Below, in pieces: positions 11,615 to 23,797 of a DNA stretch of 64,000 bases. Source of the DNA: Clavulina sp. PMI_390. Taxonomy: Eukaryota > Basidiomycota > Agaricomycetes > Cantharellales > Hydnaceae. Both the position numbers and the translations under genes were made by a program. The notes beneath the pieces were generated by a model. The model was not told the origin of the DNA, did no database searches, and worked only from the letters and a program-made list of their open reading frames with translations. Location of the stretch: positions 24,947 through 88,946 of the forward strand of contig WIDE01000111.1 of NCBI GenBank assembly GCA_015039315.1. The letters run 5' to 3'. How positions within the stretch are numbered: the first letter of the stretch is position 1; each line of letters starts with the position of its first letter.

Positions 11615-13538
11615 ATGCTGCACTTGTCTGGCCCGCTGGTGGCCCTCGGTTTGGCCATTTCTCCGTTGGTCACCGCTGCGCCAAGTCCAAGAGGTCTTTC
11701 CCCCGTCAAGATCCCTACCAGCACAGCGTACAATGTATCGTCCGAGCATAAACATCTCTTCGGGCCCCACTCCAATGTCGGCAAGCGGTCGTGCTCAACC
11801 TGGAATACGGCTGCCGAAGGCGTGGCAGGAGCAATGCAAAGCTCTTACTATAACACTGCTGGATATTATCAAGGAGGGACTGGTGGTGGAAGCATCTGGA
11901 CCGACGTGGTATGTTAGCTCAAGCTATATGCGTCAAGGAGAACTCACGAACACTATTCGCTGGTAGAATGCAGTTGAAGACCTGATCAACCTGAGTCTTT
12001 TCAACTCTATCATCACCTACGACACCGTTCCCGAGGCCGTTCTCTCGTACTGGCAGAGTCAACTGGTGGATAATACCTACTACAACAATGCGCTTTGGGG
12101 CGTGCTCGCAAATTATCGAGAGTGTGACTATGCTGCATTCCGTGGAACTTCAACCACCAACTGCATGGTGAGCCCATCACTAACAAAATTCACGCGCCTC
12201 TGTGACAATTTTCCTAGTCTCGTGCTACTGCTCTTTACAACTATGTTATCTCTGGCTGGGATGGCACAACTTGCGAAGGAGGCGGTAAGGGTTTTCGTTG
12301 ATGGTATGAAATTTGAGGCATTAACTCTTAGCTTCATAGTATGGTGGTCGACGGGAGATGCGTACAAGAATGGTAGAGCTCCCCATGACTCCATGGTGTT
12401 CAGCCCAACGGATAATACTAACCAGCCTGTTAGCCAATACCAATGAGCTATTCCTTCTTGCCTCTGCCGCCGGATATCTTCGCACTGGTCAAGGAGCTAT
12501 GCTTAGCAATGCGGAGATCGTAAGCCTGAAGTCACCTACTACCTGGCTCTCATTTACTAAAGCTGCACATACAATAGGCTTGGAACTGGAGTAAGTATTG
12601 GATCGTAATCTTAGCACACCATGAGATACATCTCACCAACTGGTATACAATGCTACAGTCAATGACTCCGGCATGCAGTAGGTTGCCAATCCTCTCCGTT
12701 TGTTTCAGTAACTCTTAAGTCTGGTTTCCAGGAATTCCGCCGGGCTCTTCAACGATGGATTGACCACTGCTTGTGCAAATAATGGTGTAACACCGTGGAC
12801 CTATAACCAGGCGCGTTTACGTGATCAATCCCTTCAAGTTTCGCATAGGCCGCATCCTCACCCCTTTTTCTAGGCCGTCATCGCCTCCGGCCTCGGAGCG
12901 CTTTACGTTGCTACTGGTTCAACCAATACCGCACTTCTCACTGCCGCTGAGAAGTCGATCGATGCCACTTTTGCAAGTATGGAGACTAACGGCATTCTCA
13001 AAGAGTCGTGTGACGATGCTTCTGGCAGTACTAAATGCTCTAGTGATCAGGTTAGTACGAATGCCATTCTTCCCATACGCCCTCAGTTGACCCACACCTG
13101 TACTTGCAGCAAATATACAAGGGCGTCTTCTTGAAACACTTATCGTACTATCTCACATACGTGAACGACCCTACAAAGGTGTCAAAATATGCTGCGCAGA
13201 TCAATGCACAAGGCTCGGGTATCTATTATTATGGTGTGTCACTTTGTTGTATTACCCCCTTACGAGCGTTCAAGTATTTGCGATTTAGGTACGGGCTCTG
13301 GCTGGATGGTTGGAAGCGTATGGTACGCACCAAATGCAGGCAAGTCATATGATATCCAATCAACATGCACAATCCTAATGTGCTGGTCATAGGAGGATCC
13401 GTCTTCTCTCCCAAGACACAGACGAGCGGTCTTGCTGGGCTTACCGCAGGTGCTCAGGTAAGGATTTTCGGGGTCCGACCAGTACGGCAGTGCGCTTATT
13501 ACTATCGAATTACGAACTCGTAGTATGCTTCTTGTTAA
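11615..13538 (+). CDS. Secreted GH76-family protein A, catalytic Asp pair replaced
   Basis: First of three tandem paralogues. Thirteen exons add up to 1,224 coding bases (407 residues): 11615-11908, 11967-12167, 12218-12284, 12340-12372, 12434-12519, 12578-12590, 12659-12677, 12732-12810, 12874-13050, 13110-13233, 13289-13339, 13393-13457 and 13524-13538. A signal peptide is followed by a propeptide-like stretch ending KRS, then the GH76 (alpha-1,6-mannanase, alpha/alpha barrel) core: NAVEDLINLSLFN, WWSTGDAYKN, TNELFLLASAAGYLRTG, AGLFNDGLT and TWTYNQ-like TPWTYNQ. Family members act on cell-wall alpha-mannan. Where the sister genes read YDDALWG this one reads YNNALWG, so the Asp-Asp pair expected to be catalytic is Asn-Asn. 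Two introns use GC donors (12811, 13340). The reading frame is otherwise intact, so it may be a binding or regulatory variant. Confidence 0.85.
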
Positions 13539-14759
13539 ATCCTTGGCCATCTATATTATTTTCGGTCTCAAGGCAGAATCAGGGTCTGATATGCCATTGA
13601 GCGAATGTAGATGTTTCTCTGCTCAACGGATGCAATCCATCAGGTCTGCGACTTGCTTCGAACCGCCCCTTGTTACATCAAAGATAGATAATCCGGCCCA
13701 ACTGTTGTCAAGGCTCTGGAACTGAGGAACCATGTTCTGTCGCAAGGTTCGATCAGAACGCGCGGTTTTGACACAATATTGTTAATGCCGATCAATCGAC
13801 CAAGGCACATTACACATGAGCGTTGAAATGCAAGAAGTTGGGGTTGTGGAGCCGAGGCTGATTGTTGGGACCTGACAAGTGCTATGCAGAGTCTCCCAAT
13901 GGGGGTTCGATCACACAGCCACCCCGCAGAAGTGTCATCAATTTTTCATTTCTCACAAAGAACAAGAATATTGATTGTAAATATAGAAGCGAAGCATTGC
14001 CTTCACATCCAGGGATCGGCGACGAGGGCCGCTAGATATCAAGTGACCACATGAATGAAACTGCTTATGAGGGGAAGGTGCATCTTCGGAAAAAGTCACT
14101 CGCTGATCCCTCCGAGCGACTGTATTTTCAGCCATATGTGGCGTCACCGATGACAGGGCAACCAGGGATTTAATAAAGAAATGCGGGGAATTGGCTACTG
14201 ACGTATAGGCAGGTGCTAGCGGGCGCTATGCTTGTGATCAGGCCAAGAATACTCAAATTATCGCCAAGCGATGATGAAGCGGGGGTTACCACGCCGCCCA
14301 CAGCGGTATGCAGTCGAGTGCACCTAGTTCCTCGTGTGTCAAGCCTAGGATCGATGGTGCGAGCTCGAGAAACGCATTGCACATTCCGGCTAATGTTGCT
14401 GGTTGTGTGAGGGTGTTTGGGCCGATGTTTGGTGATCTCGACCATATTTCGACTTTCGATGGGATAGAATCCTCTGATTGCACCTGACGACTGCGGTTCA
14501 TGGTAACCTGTTTAGCGTGTCCTATTTTTAGCTCGCCCTCGATCCCTCCTCTGTTGTGATAATATCCAGTGAATGGACATGATTCCTAGTCATCAAGTGA
14601 ATCGAAGTGATTCATCCTGGAGCCTTTTGGCAGACTAGCTGCGCCGACCATGCCGTACGAGCTAACCTCTCAAAGACTCGCTGTGTCGCTACAAATAAGC
14701 CTGTTGTGTGAGACGTACAGTATCCGCTTTCGCTCAATTGTTCGGCCCCCGGATCCACC
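13539..14759. other. Intergenic between GH76 genes A and B
   Basis: The stretch is much longer than the B-C spacer. It contains only short frames without recognisable similarity and no leftover GH76 motif that I could find. Confidence 0.45.
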
Positions 14760-16698
14760 ATGGTTTTCGCGTCTAGTTTAATCTTTACTTTGGCTATTTC
14801 TGGTCTCTCGAGCGCTAGTGTTACGGCAAAGGCGAGGCCGAGGACAGACGCGCCGCTCAAGGTCCCCACCTACACGACATACAATGTTTCCTCCGAGCAC
14901 CAGCATCTGTTTGGAGCTCATTCCAGCCATGCCAAGCGATCATGCTCAACTTGGAACACTGCAGCTGAGGGCGTGGCAAGTGCGATGCAAAGCACATACT
15001 ATAATAGTGCCGGGTACTATCAGGGTGGTAGCGGTGGCGGAAGTGCTTGGACTGATGTGGTCCGTTGCCCTGAATCTATTATTCTGGTTGTGAAGAATTC
15101 CTTATCGGGTTGATTTTGGTCATCTTAGAACGCGGTTGAGGATCTTATCAACCTCAGTCTCCTCAACTCAATCACAACTTACGATGGGGTCCCAGAAGCC
15201 GTTCTGTCCTACTATCAAAACCAGTTGGCCACCAGCGGTGCCTACGATGACGCTCTCTGGGGTGTTCTAGCAAACTTCCGCCAGTGTGATTATGCCGCAT
15301 TCCGAGGAACCTCTACGAGTAACTGCATTGTATGTCCGCAACTCTTCGGTTTCCTTTCCATGTTACTGATGACGCCGCCAGTCCCGCGCTACTACTCTTT
15401 ACAATGTGGTCGTTGGGGCATGGGATAGCTCTACATGCAACGGAGGAGGTATTACACTCCTCATTCGATCCTATTCTTGCCATGTACTGACCATCTCATA
15501 CAGTGTGGTGGTCAAGCGCCAAAACCTACAAGAACTGTACGCTTTCCTATGGCTTCCTCCTGAGAACCATGCTGAAGGGCCTTCTAGCCATTACCAATGA
15601 ATTATTCCTCCTAACTTCCGCTGCTGGATATCTTCGAACTGGTCAATCGGCCTTTTTGAGCAATGCGCAGCTGGTGAGTCCCCAGTTTTTTTGACAACAT
15701 GTAACACCAGCTGACATTGCTCCGTCATTAGGCTTGGAACTGGAGTAAGCCTTCCGATTCCAATGCTGATATTTCCTCTCTTCTCTAACATCTAAACTGG
15801 TAGTTGAGAACTCCGGCTTGCAGTACGTTTTATGAGCATCAGAGCATGAGCGTCAGGGAAAGCCTCAACTCACGACACTATAGAAACTCCGCCGGCCTCT
15901 TCAATGATGGCTTGACGACAGCTTGCGCAAACAACGGTCAAACCACTTGGACCTACAACCAGGTATGCCCATGGAAGTTACGAACGACCTCTCTTAGGTT
16001 ACTAACCTGCTGGGCCTGCAGGCGATTATCACTTCTGGACTTGGTGCTCTCTATGTCGCGACTGGCTCCAGCGACACGAGCCTTCTTACTGCTGCTGAGA
16101 AGTCCATTGACGCTACTTTTTCCACTATGGAGACGAACGGCATTTTGAAGGAGTCTTGCGACAGCAACACCGGTGCTACGACCTGTGATGCTGACCAGGT
16201 AAGCTCTCTGTCTCTCGTAGAGAAAATGTCTCTCTGAATCAAGTCTTTTTACCAGCAAATTTTCAAGGGTGTCTTCATGAAGCACCTATCCTACTACCTG
16301 ACTTATGTGAACGACGCGACCAAGGTTTCGAAATATACTGGACAAATTAATGCCCAGGCTTCTGGAATCTATTACTATGGTAAGATGATTGGTGTTTTTT
16401 TTTTTTTGTGATAAACTGTGCTCATCACGGTATCTCGTATAGGCACTGGCTCCGGGTGGATTGTCGGAAGCGTGTGGTACGCTGGGAACTCAGGTCGGTA
16501 GCCACTTCTCTGGTAGAGTATCCCTCGCTCACGGATCAAGCATAGGAGGGTCCATTTTCTCCCCCAAAACCCAGACAAGCGGTCTTGCTGGCCTCACTGC
16601 TGGCTCTGAGGTGAGTTGCATCCATTTGGTTTAATACTTTATTCACTGACACATAAAATTCTGCGTTCCCAACCGACCCGTAGTATGCTTCTTGTTAA
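14760..16698 (+). CDS. Secreted GH76-family glycoside hydrolase B
   Basis: Second tandem paralogue, with the same intron-exon plan as its neighbours. It has a signal peptide (MVFASSLIFTLAISGLSSASVTA), a KRSCSTWNTAAEG cleavage-like region, then the GH76 core. The pair of Asp residues in AYDDALWGVLANF (codons at 15245-15250) matches the catalytic Asp-Asp of characterised bacterial GH76 endo-alpha-1,6-mannanases. Later motifs include VWWSSAKTYKN, TNELFLLTSAAGYLRTG, AGLFNDGLTTACANNG, TWTYNQ and LGALYVATGS. A 13-base exon lies at 15732-15744. The last exon encodes Tyr-Ala-Ser-Cys. No membrane anchor is visible, so a secreted enzyme acting on mannan is likely. All joins keep frame. Confidence 0.88.
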
Positions 16699-17075
16699 AT
16701 GTCGGTTTTCCTTATATCTGGGCCTCGAGAAGCTATTTAATTTCTCGACATTGTAACGTGCGAGTGTGTGACAGTTGAGTGTTTTGATAAATCTTACGGT
16801 GCCAACAACCGAATATCAGGTTACGTCCCCCGTGCAATACTTGAGTTAATTTCATGCCCGGGCAACAATTGTGCATTTTTACGCCGCCTTTTGCTCAACG
16901 TGATCATTCTTGGCAGCTTCCATTATTACCTACTTGAATCGTCATCCCCGACTCGGTCTTGGCGCCGATCATGTAAATCAAGTTCAGACTCAACGGCGCG
17001 TGGTTCGCTATAAGCATGGCCTTGTTGCTCTAGGTCACCTTCAGCCCCTGCATTCGGTTGTGGTCCTCGCCAAAC
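16699..17075. other. Spacer between GH76 genes B and C
   Basis: Short spacer holding the 3' end of B and the promoter of C. No gene is seen. Confidence 0.5.
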
Positions 17076-18997
17076 ATGGTTTTCTCCTCGGGGATTATCT
17101 CTGCTGTCGCTCTTGCTTTTTCTGTCGGTGTCAATGCTGGGCCTGCAGCAAGGGCTATTGCTCCTGTAAAAGTCCCTACGAGCGCCGTGTACAATGTGTC
17201 ATCCGAGCACAAGCATCTCTTTGGTGCTCACTCCAACTTTGGGAAGCGATCATGCTCGTCTTACATAACGGCTGCTGAGGGCACGGCCACAGCCATGCAA
17301 AGCGCGTATTACAACACTGGTGGATACTATCAAGGTGGTAGCGGAGGCGGAAGCGCGTGGACAGACGTCGTGAGTGCCTTCGTCTTGATAGTGCATGCTT
17401 CTATTGCGATTCATCTGAACCTGTTCAAGAATGCTGTCGAGGATCTGATCAACCTCAGTCTTTTCAACGGATTGACTACGTATGACAGCGTGCCCGAGGC
17501 CGTTTTGTCACATTACCAAAGCCAGTTGGCGAGCAGCGGCGCCTATGACGATGCTCTCTGGGGTGTGTTGGCTAATTTCCGCCAGTGCGACTACGCTGCA
17601 TACCGTGGGACGTCTACTAGTAACTGCATAGTGAGTGCTTTGCCTATAAAATCACACCTGGTTCTGAAGATTTATCCAGTCCCGCGCTATCGCTCTTTAT
17701 AATGTGGTGGTGGGAGCATGGGACGGTACAACTTGCAATGGTGGAGGTATGACAATTACGCGCTTCATCACCTTATGATCGAGGTGCTCATTATGCGATC
17801 CATAGTTTGGTGGTCGAGTGCCAAGACCTACAAGAACGGTAAACATCACCGCAGTTTCCAGCCCTTCACACTCTAATGCCACCACTAGCTATTACCAACG
17901 AGCTGTTCCTGCTCACCTCTGCTGCTGGTTATCTTCGCACTGGACAAGGTGCTTTGCTGAGCAATGCTGAGATAGTGAGTTGACCGTCGAAATTCGCGAG
18001 CTTTGAGTTATTTTGTCTCACGTCCACTTATCCCAGGCTTGGAACTGGAGTGAGAGCTTTGCGCACTTGTTGGTAGCATTGACCACTCACTAATAGACGT
18101 TGAATACTTCAGTTCAGAGCTCTGGCATGCAGTACGTCAAGAGCTTTCTTTGATTTTATTCACTGTGATCGAGCTAATCATTGTCAAAGGAATTCGGCTG
18201 GTCTCTTCAACGATGGCTTGACCACAGCATGCGCTAACAACGGACAAACCGCTTGGACTTACAACCAGGTGGGTGCAATATTCAGTTTCCCTATCTACCG
18301 ATCCATACACTCATATTGTTCCAGGCCATTATCACCTCTGGACTTGGAGCCCTCTATGTTGCCACGGGTTCAAGCAACTCCGCCCTCCTAACTGCTGCTG
18401 AGAAGTCGATTGATGCCACGTTCTCGGCCATGGAAACGAGTGGCATCCTCAGGGAGTCCTGCGACAATGCCTCTGGCACTACGACTTGCGATGCTGATCA
18501 GGTGAGGGTTTGCCTGCAATCGGTACTGGTGCCATGTGTCTGATCAAACCCCTGTGCTATCAGCAAATCTTCAAGGGCGTTTTCATGAAGCACCTGTCGT
18601 ACTACCTTACCTATGTCAATGATGCGACAAAGGTGTCCAAATACACCGGTCAGATCAATGCTCAGGCTTCCGGAATTGTGCATTATGGTACGATACTTCC
18701 TTCACTATCTATGGTATTTGTACTTACATCCGCATCTCTACTAGGCACTGGATCAGGTTACATGGTTGGAAGCGTGTGGTATGCACCCGATGCAGGTCAG
18801 CAACGATTTACTCTACTGTATGATGAATGTTCTGATGCGTTGATTGCAGGAGGATCCATTCGCTCCCCCAAGACTCAGACGAGCGGCCTCGCTGGTCTCA
18901 ATGCTGGTGCTCAGGTAAGTTCATTCTATCATCCTCTCTCCCTAGCCGATCGCTGATGGTCACAACGATGCACACCTTGTAGTACACCACCTGCTAG
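17076..18997 (+). CDS. Secreted GH76-family glycoside hydrolase C
   Basis: Third tandem paralogue. I start it at the second in-frame ATG (MVFSSGIISAVALAF), because this lines up with the signal peptide of gene B; an ATG 18 bases upstream would add MWSSPN before it. The catalytic Asp pair is kept in AYDDALWGVLANF (17547-17552). Other GH76 motifs are present: WSSAKTYKN, ITNELFLLTSAAGYLRTG, AGLFNDGLT, TAWTYNQ, YVATGSSN and ILRESCDN. The 13-base exon is at 18037-18049. The final exon encodes Tyr-Thr-Thr-Cys. It is closer to B than to A in the mature region. Likely role: degradation or remodelling of alpha-mannan outside the cell. Confidence 0.88.
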
Positions 18998-19201
18998 TCG
19001 CTCTCTTCGATTTTTTTCGGGGCCTTTGTGAATACAACCAGTAAAAATACCTCACGAATGTTGATTTCTTTTTCTGGGATTTTCGATCATGAGGATCAAC
19101 ACGGCTTCAAGTTGATGTGTAGAGTTCCCACGATATTTGTATTGAGGGGTCGAGCACGTGACCGGACCTTCATCGTCCACGTCGCGTCCCAAAAGTTAGC
19201 C

Positions 19202-22200
19202 ATGGACACACAGATGCAGCTACCCCCAGGCTGGACTGCCGAATGGTGAGGAAATAAGACTGTATTCTTAATGCAGCTTGTGTCTAATCTTTAAACCCGC
19301 CCATTCAGGAATGCCGAGAATCAGCGGTACTACTTCATTGGTGGGTCTTGGACTGGGATATTTTCGGTGTGCTAAGGTTCTCATAACTCTGATAGATACT
19401 GCGACCGGCCATACTCAGTGGGAACCCCCAACTGAACCCGATCCAGAAGCTCCTCAATTCGTCGAGCAGCAGCAGGCTGCCCCGGCTGCTTCCCATGGCA
19501 AGAAACGTCAGTACGCGGCAGGTCAAACACAAGCCTACCAAGGTACTTCGGAGACTGCTCCATCTTGGACCGACCAGTCCGGCGGAATGCAAGCTGGAGC
19601 TGGGGTTGGAGGACAGCTGTTCACCCCCGGATTGTCAAACCCTACTGGCTTTCAACAACAGCAAGCGGCTCCGTACTTTGCACCCCAGGATGCTCAATAT
19701 GGTGGCCAACCTCATGCCGCTGCACCACCATACCAGCAACAACCTATGGGCCAGCTGAATGATCAGTTCAGTAATATGAATCTTCAAGGTGGTCAAAAGC
19801 AGGTGTGTCAATGACAAGTTCGTTCGTCGTCGTTGAGCATTGCTCATTATTTCCACCTACTAGTATTCGCTTATGACGACGAATCTTATTGGCACTCTGG
19901 CCGATCCCATTGAACTGCGTCGCCCTCCACCCGAGATTCGCCTTCCCCCCAATGCTTGCTTGTCCCAAAACCCACTCGCAAATGCCGATCCTTCCTACAT
20001 GCGATCCACCATCAATACTGTGCCCACTACTAGTGCGGTTCTCAACAAGTCGAAACTTCCATTTGCACTAGTGCTCACTCCCCATAGGAGCATTCAAGAG
20101 GGTGACGTGAGCTTATTACTGTCTATTTCGTCATGTGTTCTGTTCGCTAACAAGAAGCACATGCTCACGTAGGAACCTGTACCGATTATTTCTGACAGCG
20201 TGATTGCACGATGTCGTCGATGCCGATCGTACATCAACCCTTATGTCCAGTTCATTGACGGAGGAAATCGCTGGCGATGCGTCTTGTGCAACATGTCAAA
20301 CGAGGTTCCTCAGCTTTTCGACTGGGACCAGGAAAAGAACCAACCCGCTGATCGGTGGAGCCGGTTGGAGCTTAATTATTCTTGTGTTGAATATGTTGCA
20401 CCCATAGAGTACATGGTGAGCAGACCGTCCACTACTGGGCGTACATCACCGTATTTTCTGAAAATATTTGGCAGGTTCGACCTCCCCAACCCCCAGTCTA
20501 TGTCTTCCTTATCGACGTTTCGCATGCATCTGTACAATCAGGTTAGTCGACCAGCCTCCTGTTATTTGTCTTGCCAGCTCAACGAATGATAGGGATGGTG
20601 GCTACCGCTACAAGGACGATACTTGAGTCTTTAGACAGATTACCCAACAAAGATGATAGAACAAAAATCGCTTTCATCTGTTTCGACACCGCCTTGCACT
20701 TCTTCTCCATCTCGGTATGTCTTCCTCAATCTCCACGTTCAATCATGCACCTCATTCTAACGTACTTGTTTTGCAGCCTGGTTCGACAGAATCTACCATG
20801 CTGGTAGTTTCCGATCTGGAGGACGTCTTCCTTCCAAAGCCAAATGACTTGCTCGTCAACCTCACTGAAGCCAAGGCAGGTGTTGCGGCTCTCCTCGAAA
20901 AGATCCCTGGAATGTTCGCGGAGTCACACGCCATTGGAAGTGCTTTAGGGCCTGCTCTCCAAGCCGCCTACAAAATGACGGTATGAATCAGTTCGACTTG
21001 GGTCAGATACTTGTTCTGAATTTCCCTGGGCCGCTCTAGGTGTCCATCGGCTCGAAAATCATTGTTCTCACGGCGAGCATGCCAACTCTTGGTGCAGGTG
21101 CCTTGAAAAATCGCGAGGACCCCAAACTCCTGGGCACCGCGAAGGTAGGATTACTGTTCCTTTCCCTGCTTCAAGCCATGCTAATCAGCACCCGGTAGGA
21201 ATCGACTCTTCTCCGAGATGCAAACGGATTCTACAAGACATTTGCTATCGATTGTTCGAGGGCTCAAATCTCCGTGGACATGTTCCTCTTCAGCTCCACC
21301 TACACCGACGTCGCGACCCTCAACCATCTTCCGCACTACACCTCAGGGCAAACTTACTACTATCCAGCCTTCAATGCCGCGCGGTCCGAAGACGCAATCA
21401 AATTTGCTCATGAATTTGGCGAAGTGTTGGCTACACCCATTGGCTTCGAAGGCGTCATCCGTGTTCGTGCATCCAAAGGTCAGACCTCCTTTCTTTGTGT
21501 CGTGATACCAATCCTCATGTCCAGCTTGTATCATAGGCTTACGGATGTCAGCCTTCCATGGCAACTTCTTTGTTCGGTCGACCGATCTCCTCTCCATGCC
21601 CTCCATTCCTGAGGACCAGTCATACTCGATTGAAATCCAAATCGACGAGAACATAAACTCGCCATTTGTTGTTTTCCAGACTGCTGTTCTCCATACCTCC
21701 TGCGAAGGCGAGCGCCGTATCCGTGTCATCACTTTGGCCCTCCCCACCACCTCCAACCTGTCGGAACTTTACTCATCCGCCGATCAAATCGCCATTGCTA
21801 CTTTCCTGGCAAGCAAGGCGGTTGAGCGGTCCATGAGCCATAAACTGGAAGATGCACGCGATGCCGTGACCAATAAGATGGTGGACATTCTGACGACGTA
21901 CAAAGCTTCTATGACGGCATCCGGTAGCGGCGCCAGTGCGCAGTTGAACATCGCCGATAACCTGAAGATGCTTCCAATGCTTTGTCTTGGGCTTATCAAA
22001 CATGTTGGTCATAATTTTTCCTGGCAATTGGCAAATTTGAGATTGACCTCTATTTCGCGGTTTCCCCTTAGGTTGGGCTTCGTCAAAGCACCCAGATTCC
22101 GCCAGACCTTCGTGCTTATGCTCAGGCGCTACTTAGCACACTCCCCAGTCAAACCCTTATCCCTTACATTCATCCCACTTTCTTTGCTTTGCACACAATG

Positions 22201-22882
22201 CCTCCTGAGGTAAGTCCCAAATTTGTAATTGTTGTTTCGTATGCCAAGTCATATCCTAATCATAATGGCTCCAGTGCGGGACCATTGGTGAAGAGGGACT
22301 TATCATGCCGACCCCGCTTCCGCTCACCAGCGAGCGGTTAGAGCGGCACGGTCTCTATCTGATAGAAGACGGCCAAACCATCTTCCTTTGGGTGGGCCGC
22401 GACGCCGTGCCTCAGTTAGTTATTGATGTCTTCGATCTTCCGAGCTACGCGGATCTTCGTGGTGGGAAGGTGTGTACTATTTTTGGTTCAGAGCCTCTAT
22501 CCCCACTTGGTTGCTAAACTGCCCAAATCTATGATTGCTCACATGCCCGATTATTGCCTACCGCTCGTTTCCTTGGTCATATAGGCGAGCATCCCGCTCT
22601 TGGAAAACTCGTTCTCACAACGCATCAACGCCATTATCGCTAAAACGAGGGAAATGCGCAGAGGCGTGTATCGTCCATACCTCTTCATTATCAAGGAGGA
22701 CGGCGAGCCCCCGCTCCGGTCATGGGCCCTTAGTGCCCTTATCCAAGATCGCGCGGATTCCGCCCCTAGCTACGCCCAATACCTCTCTCAATTGAAGGAC
22801 AGGGTATGAAACGTGTTTCTTTCCTACTCCTATCTAGGTCTTAACTGATTGCTCCTGTCTACAGGTCAACGTCTCTAACTAA
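19202..22882 (+). CDS. SEC24: COPII coat subunit SEC24 with N-terminal WW domain
   Basis: Cargo-binding subunit of the COPII vesicle coat (partner of SEC23) in ER-to-Golgi transport. The first three exons join to a complete WW domain: LPPGW at residues 6-10, RYYFID, then TQWEPP, with both signature Trp. A Gln/Pro/Ala-rich linker follows, then the SEC24 zinc finger ([14 protein letters not shown]...WRCVLCN), the trunk domain ([60 protein letters not shown]), the beta-sandwich, the helical domain ([19 protein letters not shown]) and the gelsolin-like C-terminus ([20 protein letters not shown]). The end is the VNVSN stop at 22882. Many introns, all in frame. The WW domain is outside the textbook SEC24 layout. 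Confidence 0.93.
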
Positions 22883-23560
22883 GGGTGCTTAGAATGGACG
22901 ATGATGAATTTCAATACCAAGTTAGTGGCAATTGCTCGTGTTGACGCCAATTGTAAATCCCCAATCACCTCCAAGGATTTGTTTGGTGATCTTGTTTGGC
23001 CACCGAATACCATGAGTCAAGAGTCGCCCAATCTCCGTCATACTATTCGTGAGAAAAAGAAGCCGTGCCTGGCTTGTAAGCGTAGAAGCTTACCTGTTGG
23101 AGCCCCCATGTGGGATATCTGAGTTGCACCGAAGGTTGCGAGAGTATTTCTCCGCCAGCTTTGACAATCTGATCCATTGCGCCCTCAACGCCGCGTACAT
23201 CCCGACGTCGAGCTTAGATCTTAGTACGCATCAGTGATCCCCTCTTCCGAGCAACGTTGCCTTTTGATGTATTTCACATCAAGCTTGAAATTTAGGGGGC
23301 GTTAAGTCATATGCCCGCACGCTCCACAAAACGGCCTATGCTTCTTGAAGAACACTAGTCAACGACTATTCTTAGCTTTATTGCAACTGAACGGCCCTGG
23401 AATTCGTGATGCCATGTATCCGCTGTGGCGCCGCACGCTGATCACACCCACATTATCATATTCTGACCTGCCAAAGCTTGAGCGGCCGACACAATGCAGC
23501 TTAAGGCCACCACTGAACCCGCCCTGTATCCGTCTGATGGTTTCAGTTGATGGGAAGAGG
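22883..23560. other. Intergenic, SEC24 to pheromone-type gene
   Basis: Contains the 3' flank of SEC24 and the upstream region of the small CaaX gene. No further CaaX-ending short frame was seen here, and no pheromone receptor. Confidence 0.4.
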
Positions 23561-23566
23561 TATAAA
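23561..23566 (+). promoter_or_regulatory. TATA box of the CaaX peptide gene
   Basis: TATAAA lies 108 bases before the start codon and is followed by a C-rich, CTC/ATC-rich leader like those of strongly expressed fungal genes. It supports transcription of the very short reading frame downstream. Confidence 0.55.
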
Positions 23567-23668
23567 GAGCCCAAGGATCGCTGAGACGAATCTCCTCACT
23601 TCGCAAGTCCCCCTGATCTCTCGAGCTTGCTCAAACAAACTCTCCTCCTAATCAACCCAATAACTCAA

Positions 23669-23797
23669 ATGGATTCCATCTTCACCATCTTCTTCGGTGC
23701 CTCTGAGCCCACCCCCGTTGAGACCGCCGCCATTGAGGAGGTCGAGTTCACCAACGAGGATGATGGAAGCGGCAACACCAGCTGTGTCATTGCTTAG
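23669..23797 (+). CDS. Putative lipopeptide mating-pheromone precursor
   Basis: A 42-residue, intronless peptide: MDSIFTIFF... at the front, an acidic middle (IEEVEFTNEDD) and the C-terminus GNTSCVIA followed by a stop. Cys-Val-Ile-Ala is a CaaX box with aliphatic a positions and a final Ala, which calls for farnesylation, AAX removal and carboxymethylation. Basidiomycete pheromone precursors have this length, an MDS/MDxFT-like start, an acidic processing region and a CVIA-type end. N-terminal cleavage usually falls at a charged pair; the Glu-Asp around residues 30-31 is a candidate. Codons are strongly C-ending. No STE3-type receptor is visible in the window, so it may be an unlinked or additional pheromone. 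Another small prenylated peptide remains possible. Confidence 0.72.
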   Translation: MDSIFTIFFGASEPTPVETAAIEEVEFTNEDDGSGNTSCVIA

